Positions 45,029-52,666 of a stretch of DNA of 64,000 bases are shown piece after piece (the first letter of the stretch is position 1; every line of letters begins with the position of its first letter). The stretch lies in NCBI RefSeq assembly GCF_905220995.1, contig NZ_CAJNBJ010000002.1, forward strand, positions 434,001 to 498,000, written 5' to 3'. The position numbers were made by a program, and so were the translations under genes. The notes beneath the pieces are model-generated. The model worked only from the letters and a program-made list of their open reading frames with translations, was not told the DNA's origin and did not search any database. The stretch comes from Nitrospira defluvii. GTDB taxonomy: Bacteria; Nitrospirota; Nitrospiria; Nitrospirales; Nitrospiraceae.

Positions 45029-45766
45029 TCACGGGAAATTCGGCCCGAAGCCATAGGAATCCACGGGCGAGGCCGGCGTTCCATTCATGGGCGATGGGCC
45101 CGGATTGCTCGGAGCCCCTGGCACACCGTTGACTCGCGGCTGCGCCATGGAATGACGGCTCTCGTCCTGAAGGTTGAGATCCTGAGAGGTGCTGGGACCC
45201 GACCCTGTCCCTGAGGCAGCGCCGGTCCCCCCGGTCTTGCCGCGACTCGCTCGTTCAACCATCCGTGACGTCTTCGGCAAGAAATCGGCGCCAGGCCGAG
45301 CGCCGCGCGGGACGCGACGCATGCCTTGCCGGTGGCCGTAGACAAAATGCGCCTCGCTCAGCACGACGTACAGCTGAGCCGAATCGTGCAGCCGGCCCTT
45401 CGAATCCTGATAAGGAGCGATCCAGACTCGCAGGACGTCCGCCGGGACCAGGACCGGCTTGCCCAGATAGGAATCGATCGTCCCCGCCACCGGTGGCGCT
45501 GGCGGAAACCCCTCCCTGGGGCCGGTCGGATTGCGACCGTGACTCTCCTGCGTAAGATCCTGGGATGGAGGAGACGGCTCAAACCTCCGATCGAAGTTCT
45601 CCGAGACCGACCGGCAACTGGCAGATTCAGGATACCCCTTGCAACTGAATTGCGAGTGATAGCCACAGCCCGACAAGAGGACGAGCCCCATCGCCATCAA
45701 GCCGGTCCCAACCTGTCCGCCGATGTGTCGCATTCTCAGCGCTCTTTCTCGACCCGTACTCTTCAT
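45029..45766 (-). CDS. traV: TraV outer-membrane lipoprotein
   Basis: A 245-residue lipoprotein with lipobox LLSGC (VLLSGCGYHSQFSCKG) and TraV-type spaced cysteines (FSCKGYPES.SCRS). TraV connects TraK and TraB in the outer-membrane core. It is longer than F TraV (171), with an extra Pro/Gly/Ser-rich C-terminal tail. The start overlaps the DsbC-like stop (ATGA). Confidence 0.85.
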   Translation of the reverse strand: MKSTGRERALRMRHIGGQVGTGLMAMGLVLLSGCGYHSQFSCKGYPESASCRSVSENFDRRFEPSPPSQDLTQESHGRNPTGPREGFPPAPPVAGTIDSYLGKPVLVPADVLRVWIAPYQDSKGRLHDSAQLYVVLSEAHFVYGHRQGMRRVPRGARPGADFLPKTSRMVERASRGKTGGTGAASGTGSGPSTSQDLNLQDESRHSMAQPRVNGVPGAPSNPGPSPMNGTPASPVDSYGFGPNFP

Positions 45767-46563
45767 TGTCCAAGCGAGAGGCCAGGATTCGGCCGAACCA
45801 AGGCCAGGATCTCCTCCGCGGAACGATGCCCGAGCACAAGGGTGCCGTTCGGCAAGAAGATCGACGGAGTGCTCGACACATGCAGGTCGTGACCCAGTTT
45901 GAGATTCTCGTCGATCGGATGGGCACAGGGCTGCTCCGGAGATGGGACCGGCTGACCCGCCAGGGCATGATCAAGCATGACGGCCTGGTCCGCCGCGCAC
46001 CAGATCGCGACGGACTTGCGATAGGCATCCGGGTGCGGACGCACCAGCGGGTAGAGCACCACCGCGACGGGAACACCGGCCTGAACAATCTTCTTCACTT
46101 CAGGATGAAATTTGCGGCAGAAGGGACAATCCGGATCATCGAACACCACAATCGGGTGCAGCGCAGGCTCCCTCTGTGCCTCGGCTTGTGGTTTCAACAG
46201 AATGACCTTGGAGAGATCCAAGCCCGAGAGCACCTCCTGCTGCTTGCGCCTCAAGTATTCCCTGGTCAAGTTCCGTCCGGAAGCCAGGTCGAACAGGCCA
46301 CCCGAGAAGACATACCGTCCGCTCTCATGGACGTACAGAATGCTCGCATCCAACTGCGCCCCATCGGTCTCGACCAGGTACCAGCCAGGGATCTCGGTTT
46401 GCGAGAGATTCTTGATCTTCACCCCGGGGAACTTCGCCTCGATCGTGGCTCTGACCGACTGTCCCGGAGGTTCCTCGGCGACGACGGGCGTCGAGACGAA
46501 GGACATCACGGCCATCATGAGAACGGTCCTGAGACAGAGCCCTGGAAGATGTGTGTTTCGCAT
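45763..46563 (-). CDS. dsbC: DsbC-like disulfide isomerase
   Basis: A periplasmic, DsbC-type thiol:disulfide isomerase of 266 residues: signal peptide (VLMMAVMSFVSTPVVA), N-terminal dimerisation domain (VKIKNLSQTEIPGWYLVE), then a thioredoxin domain with CPFC (FDDPDCPFCRKFHPEV) and the cis-Pro STPSIFLPNG. It matches the many disulfide-rich Tra proteins here (TraN, TraU, TraH). The ATG at 46563 has GGAGG upstream; the longer ORF to 46593 is less likely. Confidence 0.9.
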   Translation of the reverse strand: MRNTHLPGLCLRTVLMMAVMSFVSTPVVAEEPPGQSVRATIEAKFPGVKIKNLSQTEIPGWYLVETDGAQLDASILYVHESGRYVFSGGLFDLASGRNLTREYLRRKQQEVLSGLDLSKVILLKPQAEAQREPALHPIVVFDDPDCPFCRKFHPEVKKIVQAGVPVAVVLYPLVRPHPDAYRKSVAIWCAADQAVMLDHALAGQPVPSPEQPCAHPIDENLKLGHDLHVSSTPSIFLPNGTLVLGHRSAEEILALVRPNPGLSLGQ

Positions 46564-46610
46564 GGGCAACCTCCGATAGCGTCCGGTCATCAACTTGCTC
46601 CCTTCGGGTA

Positions 46611-47960
46611 TTATTGGATCGGCACCGCGGACGGGTTAAACGAACCGGGTGGGCTGTATACGCTGCTGGATGGAGCAGACGACAAGAAAAACTCCTCAAG
46701 CTCCTTCCCGTCCGACACAATGAAGTCCACCTCCCGATCCGCCGAGATCTCGATGATCGGGAAGATCGAGGAGGCCATCACGGCGTAATGGCGTGCCAGC
46801 AACGACGCCGCATTCCCCGCTCCGCCCGCCACCCCCGCCATCGCCAACTGGCCCGCCGGCGGAAACGTGAAGGCTTGCGACGGACTGCTGGAGATGACGA
46901 AGCCCTGTTGAAACGGCATGAACGCGCGGCTGATGCCCGACACGAAGCCGGCCAGGAGCGAGCGCGCCAACATCGCGCCCTCTTTCATCACCACCGGCCC
47001 GCGCATGCCAGCCTTGCCGTCCTCGCCGGCGACGAACCCTTTAATGGTCATATCCACCGCTGTGCCGTTCTGCCGAACGCAGGAGATATTCACCCCGCGA
47101 ATCTGCACGCGCTCCGACGACAATTCCGCGAGCCCTTCTCCCATTAAGAAGCAGTCGGTGGCATGCACCCGAAAGTCATTAGGCAGCTTCATCAGATCCC
47201 GGATCTGCATCAGGATGGGAGACGGACTGTTCCCCATCGCGCCTCCGCCCCCTCCCGTAGCGCCGGCAGTCCGCGCCGGCGCATCCAAACCGGAGAGCAA
47301 TTTGACGGGCACGATCGTGCCCGTGGGCAGCCAGTACTTCTTGGACTGATTCGTCCGAAGGGACACCGGCTCGACCCGGAAGGTGCGAATGCCATCGGTC
47401 GGTGCCACAATGACATCTTTCTTCTCACTGCCGACCTGGCGAGCAGGGATGGGCGCGGAGGCCGTACCTGGAACCCGCGGCGGAGTGCCGGAGCGCTGGT
47501 TGAGGGCATCCGGCCCTTGGGCCCAGGTCGGAGGAAGCGGGGGCGGCAGGACCCCGTTTCGTACGGCTGTCTTGTCCGCTCGCCCGTCGCCCGTCGGCTT
47601 GGACTCAGGCTTGAGCGGCTCCTTCTCCTTCGCCTCCATGCGCAGGCGAAGCGCATCGATCATCCGCCGCAACTCGTCTTTCTCCTGCGACAACGCCTCG
47701 ATCCGTTTCCCCGCCTCCGCCCGCCAGATCTCCTGGTCCGTTTTCGCCGCATCCAGCGAGACTGGTTTGGACTGCGCCTGGGCCCGAGCCCCGTGACTGC
47801 CGGGTGTCCGGAATTGGTTGAGCCCCACCGTGCCGACGGCGAGCACGACGAGACCGATCAGCCCGATCAGCCATTTCGACGGCGGCGTCTTCGGTTTCCG
47901 GTTCGGATCACCGCCCGGATTGAGAATTGGGCTTGTTGATTTCTGCTGCATCGGATTCAT
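46611..47960 (-). CDS. traB: TraB (VirB10-class) core protein
   Basis: A 449-residue inner-membrane-anchored channel protein. One N-terminal membrane helix (WLIGLIGLVVLAVGTVGL) and a coiled coil (about 75-110), a Pro-rich linker, then the VirB10-like domain with YWLPTGTIVPVKLLSGLDAP, LPNDFRVHATDCFLMGEG and VQIRGVNISCV. It spans the envelope, joining TraV and TraK. Similar to F TraB (475). Confidence 0.9.
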   Translation of the reverse strand: MNPMQQKSTSPILNPGGDPNRKPKTPPSKWLIGLIGLVVLAVGTVGLNQFRTPGSHGARAQAQSKPVSLDAAKTDQEIWRAEAGKRIEALSQEKDELRRMIDALRLRMEAKEKEPLKPESKPTGDGRADKTAVRNGVLPPPLPPTWAQGPDALNQRSGTPPRVPGTASAPIPARQVGSEKKDVIVAPTDGIRTFRVEPVSLRTNQSKKYWLPTGTIVPVKLLSGLDAPARTAGATGGGGGAMGNSPSPILMQIRDLMKLPNDFRVHATDCFLMGEGLAELSSERVQIRGVNISCVRQNGTAVDMTIKGFVAGEDGKAGMRGPVVMKEGAMLARSLLAGFVSGISRAFMPFQQGFVISSSPSQAFTFPPAGQLAMAGVAGGAGNAASLLARHYAVMASSIFPIIEISADREVDFIVSDGKELEEFFLSSAPSSSVYSPPGSFNPSAVPIQ

Positions 47961-48026
47961 GTCGTTATGTTCTTTCGCCTCGGCGCGGACAAGCCTTCCC
48001 CAGGAGTACAGCCCGACCGTGCCGCT

Positions 48027-48776
48027 CTATTTCGCCGCCGGAGACGGAACCAGATCGATCCACAAGACTCGCACCTCCTCGCCCGATTCGATGACGTGGC
48101 GATTCAAGGCGATCGCGAGCTCCTTCCCCGTGAAAAACTCCGACTCCCGGAGCGTCTGCGTCCCGGACGTCTTGTTCGCCAGCCGGTATGCCATCACGCG
48201 ATAGCGTGGACAGCGGGATTCGATCCCCTTGACGACCTCGAGCTCCATCCACCTGGGATACTGCTCCGGGTCGATCGGGGCTGAATGGCAGCCTCGCGGC
48301 AAGTCTTCCAACGCCGCTCGCCGTATCAACTCGACGAGCCCATCCACATAATCCGCCGCCATCTTGACGGGATCGTCTTCCCCCGGCGCTCCGTCCGCCC
48401 GATCGTCCTCGACCGTGATCCGTTGCGTTGATTCCGCGCTCGCCACCAGTTCGAAGACGTAGGCCTGTCTGCCGGCCATCACCACGAGATCCGCCGGGCT
48501 CGTGCGGACCCGAACCATGACATACCGGCCCTGCGCCTTCGCCTCCAGATCCGGTTTGGAGCTGGACACGGAGGTCACCTCTTCGGGCAGCTCGATGACA
48601 TTGATGTCACGAAGCGACACCGCCGCCCGCAGCGTCCGGCTATCCTCGACGGTCAGTCTCTGATCGGCCTGACTGAATGGCGGACTTGCCAGCGCGAGCG
48701 CGATCGCGATGCTGGCTGCTGATCGCCACAATCTCAGGCCTGAAGTCTTTGAATCGCAGTGTGAGATGGTATTCAC
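48027..48776 (-). CDS. traK: TraK (VirB9-class, secretin-like) protein
   Basis: A 249-residue exported protein with a signal peptide (SIAIALALASPPFSQA), followed by TraK-like strands (AAVSLRDINVIELPEEVTSV) and the C-terminal VMAYRLANKTSGTQTLRESEFF. The GTG start at 48776 has a strong GGAGGAGG; this gives a 137-base overlap with traE, which appears to be real because the signal peptide needs this start. It forms the outer ring of the core complex. Confidence 0.85.
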   Translation of the reverse strand: MNTISHCDSKTSGLRLWRSAASIAIALALASPPFSQADQRLTVEDSRTLRAAVSLRDINVIELPEEVTSVSSSKPDLEAKAQGRYVMVRVRTSPADLVVMAGRQAYVFELVASAESTQRITVEDDRADGAPGEDDPVKMAADYVDGLVELIRRAALEDLPRGCHSAPIDPEQYPRWMELEVVKGIESRCPRYRVMAYRLANKTSGTQTLRESEFFTGKELAIALNRHVIESGEEVRVLWIDLVPSPAAK

Positions 48777-49245
48777 GCTCCTCCTCCGCTACCAGAATCG
48801 ACCCCGAAAACCGGCGTTCCAACCCGCTGATGATCACGTCATCTCCGACGATCTCCGTCGCGTCCGGGAAAAACACCCGATTGAGGTTATTCCCGACGAT
48901 GTAGATCCGCTCGGCCCCCAACCCTTCCGACATCATCCCGTACTGCTCCGGCGCCACGTAGCGCAGCACGACCGTGTGGCCGAACTCGACGGATCTCGGC
49001 GTGACATTCGTGACGAACGGCAGCAAGGTCAGGGCGATCTGCCGCCGGTACTCATCCGAGACATTCCCATCCGAGGTCACCAGGTATTCTTGGGAGACCG
49101 ACGCGGGAACCACGTGGAGAATCTCCACCCGGCGATACAGGCCGTTCGCCATCAAGGCCAGCACCAATCCGATGTTGGCCAGGAGCAGAACGAACGCGAT
49201 GGCCCGCGTGCTGTAGAGATCCTTCACATAGCGTCCGATATGCAT
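48640..49245 (-). CDS. traE: TraE (VirB8-class) protein
   Basis: A 201-residue inner-membrane protein: one N-terminal helix (AIAFVLLLANIGLVLALMANGL) and a periplasmic domain with VVPASVSQEYLVTSDGNVSDEYRRQIAL and PRSVEFGHTVVLRYV. The ATG at 49245 has GAGGAGCGC upstream. The C-terminal 45 residues are encoded in the overlap with traK and may be variable. Close in length to F TraE (188). Confidence 0.85.
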   Translation of the reverse strand: MHIGRYVKDLYSTRAIAFVLLLANIGLVLALMANGLYRRVEILHVVPASVSQEYLVTSDGNVSDEYRRQIALTLLPFVTNVTPRSVEFGHTVVLRYVAPEQYGMMSEGLGAERIYIVGNNLNRVFFPDATEIVGDDVIISGLERRFSGSILVAEEEREYHLTLRFKDFRPEIVAISSQHRDRARAGKSAIQSGRSETDRRG

Positions 49246-49252
49246 GCGCTCC

Positions 49253-49531
49253 TCACTCGATCAACTCCCGAACCGTTCCATCCGGCCCCAACGGCAGGTC
49301 GAATCCCGGGATCCCGTACCAATACGCGAAGTGGAAGATGAATCCGTCGCTCTTCCCGCTCTTCAGCGTTGAAATCATGAACGTGCACAGGAGGCCGACG
49401 ACGAGCAGAGAGGTCAGCTGCCGCGTGAGGATGCCGATGAAGCCGCACAGAATCAGCACGATCAGTTCGTCCAACTCCCACCAGGCGATCTGTGGCGGAC
49501 TGTCCAGATATCTCGGGATGAAGACCTGCAT
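49253..49531 (-). CDS. traL: TraL (VirB3-class) protein
   Basis: A 92-residue membrane protein with FIPRYLDSPPQIAWWELDE, two hydrophobic segments (LIVLILCGFIGILT and LLVVGLLCTFMIS) and the conserved GIPGFDLP tail. The start at 49531 has GGAGGG; seven extra upstream codons are rejected. It lies seven bases before traE. Length equals F TraL. Confidence 0.9.
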   Translation of the reverse strand: MQVFIPRYLDSPPQIAWWELDELIVLILCGFIGILTRQLTSLLVVGLLCTFMISTLKSGKSDGFIFHFAYWYGIPGFDLPLGPDGTVRELIE

Positions 49532-49643
49532 CGTGACCCTCCGTACCGGCACCCACCCGCTGACCCGTGGACCCGGATCTGTCGCCGTGAACCAGACCGG
49601 GATGGAGTCGTCTGTGCAACCCCATCCCGATCGAGCCTGAGCC

Positions 49644-49952
49644 TTACATCAGTCCCGTGGTAATAGTCGGGATCACCGTTGGCAAATAAAAGGACCCGGC
49701 TGCGACGCCGAATCCGGTGAACATGTAGCCCCACCGGCCGGCCATCGCAGAACCCAGCCCGATCGCCCCGGCAATCAGGCCCAGCAAGGTGCCGAGCGAA
49801 CCCTGCATCCAGCCCGTCAACAGGGTGTTCAGCGGACCGAACGTCGCATCCGCGCCCGCGAACGCCGGAACCGCCATGATCACCATGCTGGCGAAGAGCA
49901 CCATCGCTATCACGCCCAGAACCGCTGTCATCTTCTTCATGAGGTTACGCAT
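49644..49952 (-). CDS. traA: TraA-like pilin
   Basis: A 102-residue pilin precursor: leader with hydrophobic stretch (VLGVIAMVLFASMVIMAVPAFA) and probable cleavage after AFA, then two membrane segments (LGTLLGLIAGAIGLGSAMAG and MFTGFGVAAGSFYLPTVIPTI). This two-helix layout and its place at the head of traLEKB identify the pilin. The ATG at 49952 has GGAGGG. Confidence 0.85.
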   Translation of the reverse strand: MRNLMKKMTAVLGVIAMVLFASMVIMAVPAFAGADATFGPLNTLLTGWMQGSLGTLLGLIAGAIGLGSAMAGRWGYMFTGFGVAAGSFYLPTVIPTITTGLM

Positions 49953-50251
49953 GTGGAACCCTCCAGGTTCTATCCTTGGATCATTCAGAGCTCATACAAC
50001 TGATCGTGCAGCCATGCCGAACAAAGTCAGACAACAGACCGTCTTAGTTCCTCACTGGGTCACCTCTCTTTTCTGCATCGCCGTCGCTGGCCTAGCCGTT
50101 TCATACGGATCGTCGGATCAGCCTGGGAGGTACGGCAGTGCACTGCCTGGCCGATTGGCCTCATTCCCCTTGATCGTTCCGTCGCCCCACGCTTGGTCCA
50201 GACTCGAACCGCACCGTCCCATGATGGATTTCTGCTCTTGCTCCATGATCA
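49953..50251. other. 299-base leader of the pilin gene
   Basis: No supported gene (a plus-strand 83-codon ORF from 50012 has no ribosome site). It contains the perfect palindrome GGCAGTG-CACTGCC at 50134-50147. No good sigma70 promoter was found on the minus strand, so transcription may come from upstream or use other promoter types. Confidence 0.4.
50134..50147. promoter_or_regulatory. Perfect 14-bp palindrome upstream of traA
   Basis: GGCAGTGCACTGCC, two seven-base arms with no spacer, about 180 bases before the pilin start: an operator candidate for tra control. Confidence 0.4.
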
Positions 50252-50587
50252 TCACTGAGTGAGTTCGCGCTGCTGATCGCTGTGGCCGGACTGCCGGACG
50301 GTTGTTTTCGGCAAGACCACGGGCAGTGACCGGACCGTCTTCAACAGCGACGACAGTGCTTCTGGAGCCGGATCGAGGATGCGAGCCGATGGGAGAGGCG
50401 AGAGCAGATCCGCCTCCGGACAGGTCATCGGCGTCCCAAGCACATACTGAACAGTCTCTGGCACCGTCACGACTCCGCCAGGAAGCTGGTACTTCCGTTC
50501 ACACAGCTTCACGACCGCTCCCGCGTGGACGGCGACCGAGGACCAGGCAATCATGCCGGCCACGAGACTCATCCTTCTCCACCGCAT
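50252..50587 (-). CDS. Small exported protein upstream of traA
   Basis: A 111-residue protein with a signal peptide (MSLVAGMIAWSSVAVHA) and two cysteines (LCERK and TCPEAD) that could form a disulfide. No family recognised. The ATG at 50587 has GAGGGAG. It is the most upstream gene of the tra cluster on this strand. Confidence 0.5.
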   Translation of the reverse strand: MRWRRMSLVAGMIAWSSVAVHAGAVVKLCERKYQLPGGVVTVPETVQYVLGTPMTCPEADLLSPLPSARILDPAPEALSSLLKTVRSLPVVLPKTTVRQSGHSDQQRELTQ

Positions 50588-50725
50588 CGCCAACTCCCTC
50601 TGCGCCGGCAGAATCTCCTAGCTGCGTCACTCCAGACGGAACGACGCTCCGCCCTGACAATTCCACGGAGAGTATTACCGGCTGATTGTGATACGAAGGG
50701 AAGTGCCGAAGGCTCTACTGCAGAG

Positions 50726-50895
50726 ACAGTGATTGGTGAGAGACGGACGAAGAGAGCGATGGAGAATGATGCTGAAATAACCGGCTATGGCGAACGGAGG
50801 CGTGATCTCGTTCCAGTGCCGTATAAAAGGCCTGAGGACTGCCGGTGTAGACCAGATGCCTCCGTTCGCCCCCCGGGGAACAACACTTCGCGGGA
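50726..50895 (-). pseudogene. Decayed copy of the recD-like 3' end
   Basis: Resembles 52681-52860 (estimated near 80 percent by eye, best over about 85 bases). Translated on the minus strand it gives HLVYTGSPQAFYTALERDH, nearly the same as the C-terminus of the recD-like helicase (HLVYIGSPQAFYTALKRDH). The rest of the gene is missing. It forms one of two flanking repeats around the AbiE module. Confidence 0.8.
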
Positions 50896-50913
50896 CCGCG
50901 AACGATCCCGCGA
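50888..50913. promoter_or_regulatory. Hairpin downstream of the AbiEii gene
   Basis: TCGCGGGA (50888-50895) and TCCCGCGA (50906-50913), a perfect eight-base inverted repeat with a 10-base loop at the edge of the recD relic. It may end AbiE transcription or mark the module's border; no T run follows. Confidence 0.35.
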
Positions 50914-50974
50914 GTCAATCATGACAGAAATGATGTCACAGCACGGACCGGCGCGAGCCGACACCCTTGAACCT

Positions 50975-51763
50975 TCACAGATGGGCAACGAGCCGATCGC
51001 TCACAAGTTTCGCTGCGGCGCGAGCGTCGTACTCGACAATGGGCGCTAGTAAGGGGCGGAGATCTTCGTTGAAGGTCCGGGAGGCAACTTTCGCCGCCAG
51101 GTTCTCTTCGAAGTCTGTCACCCTGATCTTTGCCCCCGCTGCCTTCATGTAACGATGAAATGCCTCAATGATGCGCTCGGGGTCGACACCCTCCATGCGC
51201 AGTCCGATCCACAGATCGAAGAGATCACGTCCTTTACGGCGCTGGTAGAGTGCCCGCAGCTTGGTGGCGAGCAGCTCTTCAAGCGTATACGTATTCACCG
51301 CGGCCTCGCCCTCGAACCACCGAGAACGGACGGCGAATACCCGTGACTTGAAGCCAAACACATCAAAGTGCTCCCGGCTGTTGATCTCGATCTTGAGCCG
51401 CAGTGGAACAACCGGCGGAACCTCGGACACCATGCGATAGCGAAGCGTCACATTGTCAGGGTTGTTTTGTCGACGCGGTGTCCCGAGTATTGGATCGAGC
51501 CGCGCTCGGAGTTTATCGAGAAGAGGTCCGATTGGGCCCGCCTTGCGCTGAACCAAATCGATATCCTCCGAATATCTGACGGGTCTGGCCACGTACAGTT
51601 TGTGCAGAGCAGTCCCACCTCGGAGAATGAGATGATCCGAGATTTCCAAGTCACGAAAGATCTCGACCAGAGCGCGGCAGAGTATCAGATCCTGCTCAAC
51701 CTGAGCGTCTTGGGGCCAGGGCGCCACGTTTCGCCACTGAGTGATGAAGGCCTGCGGAATCAT
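50975..51763 (-). CDS. abiEii: AbiEii-type nucleotidyltransferase toxin
   Basis: A 262-residue type IV toxin of the AbiEii/AbiGii family, a nucleotidyltransferase that blocks growth during phage infection. The NTase motif is clear: LILRGGTALHKLY followed by RYSEDIDLVQ, and TLEELLATKLRALYQRRKGRDLFDLW is typical of the family. The ATG overlaps the antitoxin stop (ATGA). Confidence 0.9.
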   Translation of the reverse strand: MIPQAFITQWRNVAPWPQDAQVEQDLILCRALVEIFRDLEISDHLILRGGTALHKLYVARPVRYSEDIDLVQRKAGPIGPLLDKLRARLDPILGTPRRQNNPDNVTLRYRMVSEVPPVVPLRLKIEINSREHFDVFGFKSRVFAVRSRWFEGEAAVNTYTLEELLATKLRALYQRRKGRDLFDLWIGLRMEGVDPERIIEAFHRYMKAAGAKIRVTDFEENLAAKVASRTFNEDLRPLLAPIVEYDARAAAKLVSDRLVAHL

Positions 51764-52566
51764 CCTTCAGGCTCCAACTTGGCATTGACCAGGAGACGCC
51801 ACTTCCGGCTCTCAGGCCCATCTCCGACCGGTGAGGCCGGATCCAGCGGTCTCAAAGGGGGATCTTTCTTGTCAACCCAATCGGCTAGGCCGCGCGTCAA
51901 CTTCCTGCGGCTCAGCCGATCAAGCAGATATCCCAACCGTTGCGCAACGAGGATCTCTTCATGTCTCTTCACTATCGCTGTGAGTTTGGCCGCATCCAGA
52001 CGCTCGGCCAGTTCAGCCAGCACGGTGATCACGTGTTCCAGCCCTCCGGCCGGTCTAGGATAGCGAACAAGGTCCCAGGCCGTTGTCTCAGCTGAGGAGG
52101 CCTTCTGGAAGCCGGTCGGGGTCTTGACCTCGACCGTGACTGAACGGTCGAACGGTCCCTTTCCGAAGAAGCGGATGTGCACGTTGCCAACCCGAATTGG
52201 TCGTACAGCTCGCGTCGGCACCATGACCTGGAATTCCTGCGGTCTATGGTGTGCCGCACCATGACTCTGAGCCGCGGAGAGCAGCCCCACGTAGTACGGT
52301 TTCCCCATATTCTTCATGAGCTCATCGATAAACCACTCCGGAGGCAGAGTGCCGACGGACCGGTGCTGCGGGTCCACGATGACGTAGAACCCGGACCGGG
52401 GCATCACCAGACGGCCGGCCTTGACCAGCCGATGCAAAGCCATGTATACGGCTCCCGGTGTTGCCCCGAGCTGCTGTTTCGCCTCCGCTCGCGTGAACGT
52501 ATAGCGTCCTGTTGCCAGGAGGTTGTCGACAAATTGGCCAGCTGAGATGGTGGGTCTTGCATTCAT
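51760..52566 (-). CDS. abiEi: AbiEi-type antitoxin
   Basis: A 268-residue antitoxin with an N-terminal winged helix (FTRAEAKQQLGATPGAVYMALHRLVKAGRL) and an AbiEi domain (YYVGLLSAAQSHGAAHHRPQ). AbiEi proteins repress their own promoter and counteract AbiEii. A promoter and an inverted repeat lie just upstream of the start. Confidence 0.9.
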   Translation of the reverse strand: MNARPTISAGQFVDNLLATGRYTFTRAEAKQQLGATPGAVYMALHRLVKAGRLVMPRSGFYVIVDPQHRSVGTLPPEWFIDELMKNMGKPYYVGLLSAAQSHGAAHHRPQEFQVMVPTRAVRPIRVGNVHIRFFGKGPFDRSVTVEVKTPTGFQKASSAETTAWDLVRYPRPAGGLEHVITVLAELAERLDAAKLTAIVKRHEEILVAQRLGYLLDRLSRRKLTRGLADWVDKKDPPLRPLDPASPVGDGPESRKWRLLVNAKLEPEG

Positions 52567-52570
52567 ATCG

Positions 52571-52609
52571 GTTGCACAATCTAACGAATCTCGTAATATT
52601 CCGCAACCT
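52571..52609 (-). promoter_or_regulatory. AbiE promoter with flanking inverted repeat
   Basis: On the minus strand a -35 TTGCGG (52602-52607) and a -10 TAGATT (52579-52584) are 17 bases apart. GGTTGC (52571-52576) and GCAACC (52604-52609) form an inverted repeat that spans the promoter, a fitting site for AbiEi. Confidence 0.45.
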
Positions 52610-52666
52610 GTTTATTGGTCATGTTCAGGCTGATTATCGCTGCATGCCTTCTGGATACCGCGCACT

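Noticed and set aside
42485-45214. A 909-codon plus-strand ORF opposite traC
   Set aside because: It is fully antisense to a clear TraC ATPase with Walker motifs, is rich in Arg/Gln/His/Leu/Asp as expected from reversed codon bias, and has no domain signature.
50012-50262. An 83-codon plus-strand ORF upstream of traA
   Set aside because: It has a hydrophobic stretch but no ribosome site, and it lies in the probable tra leader.
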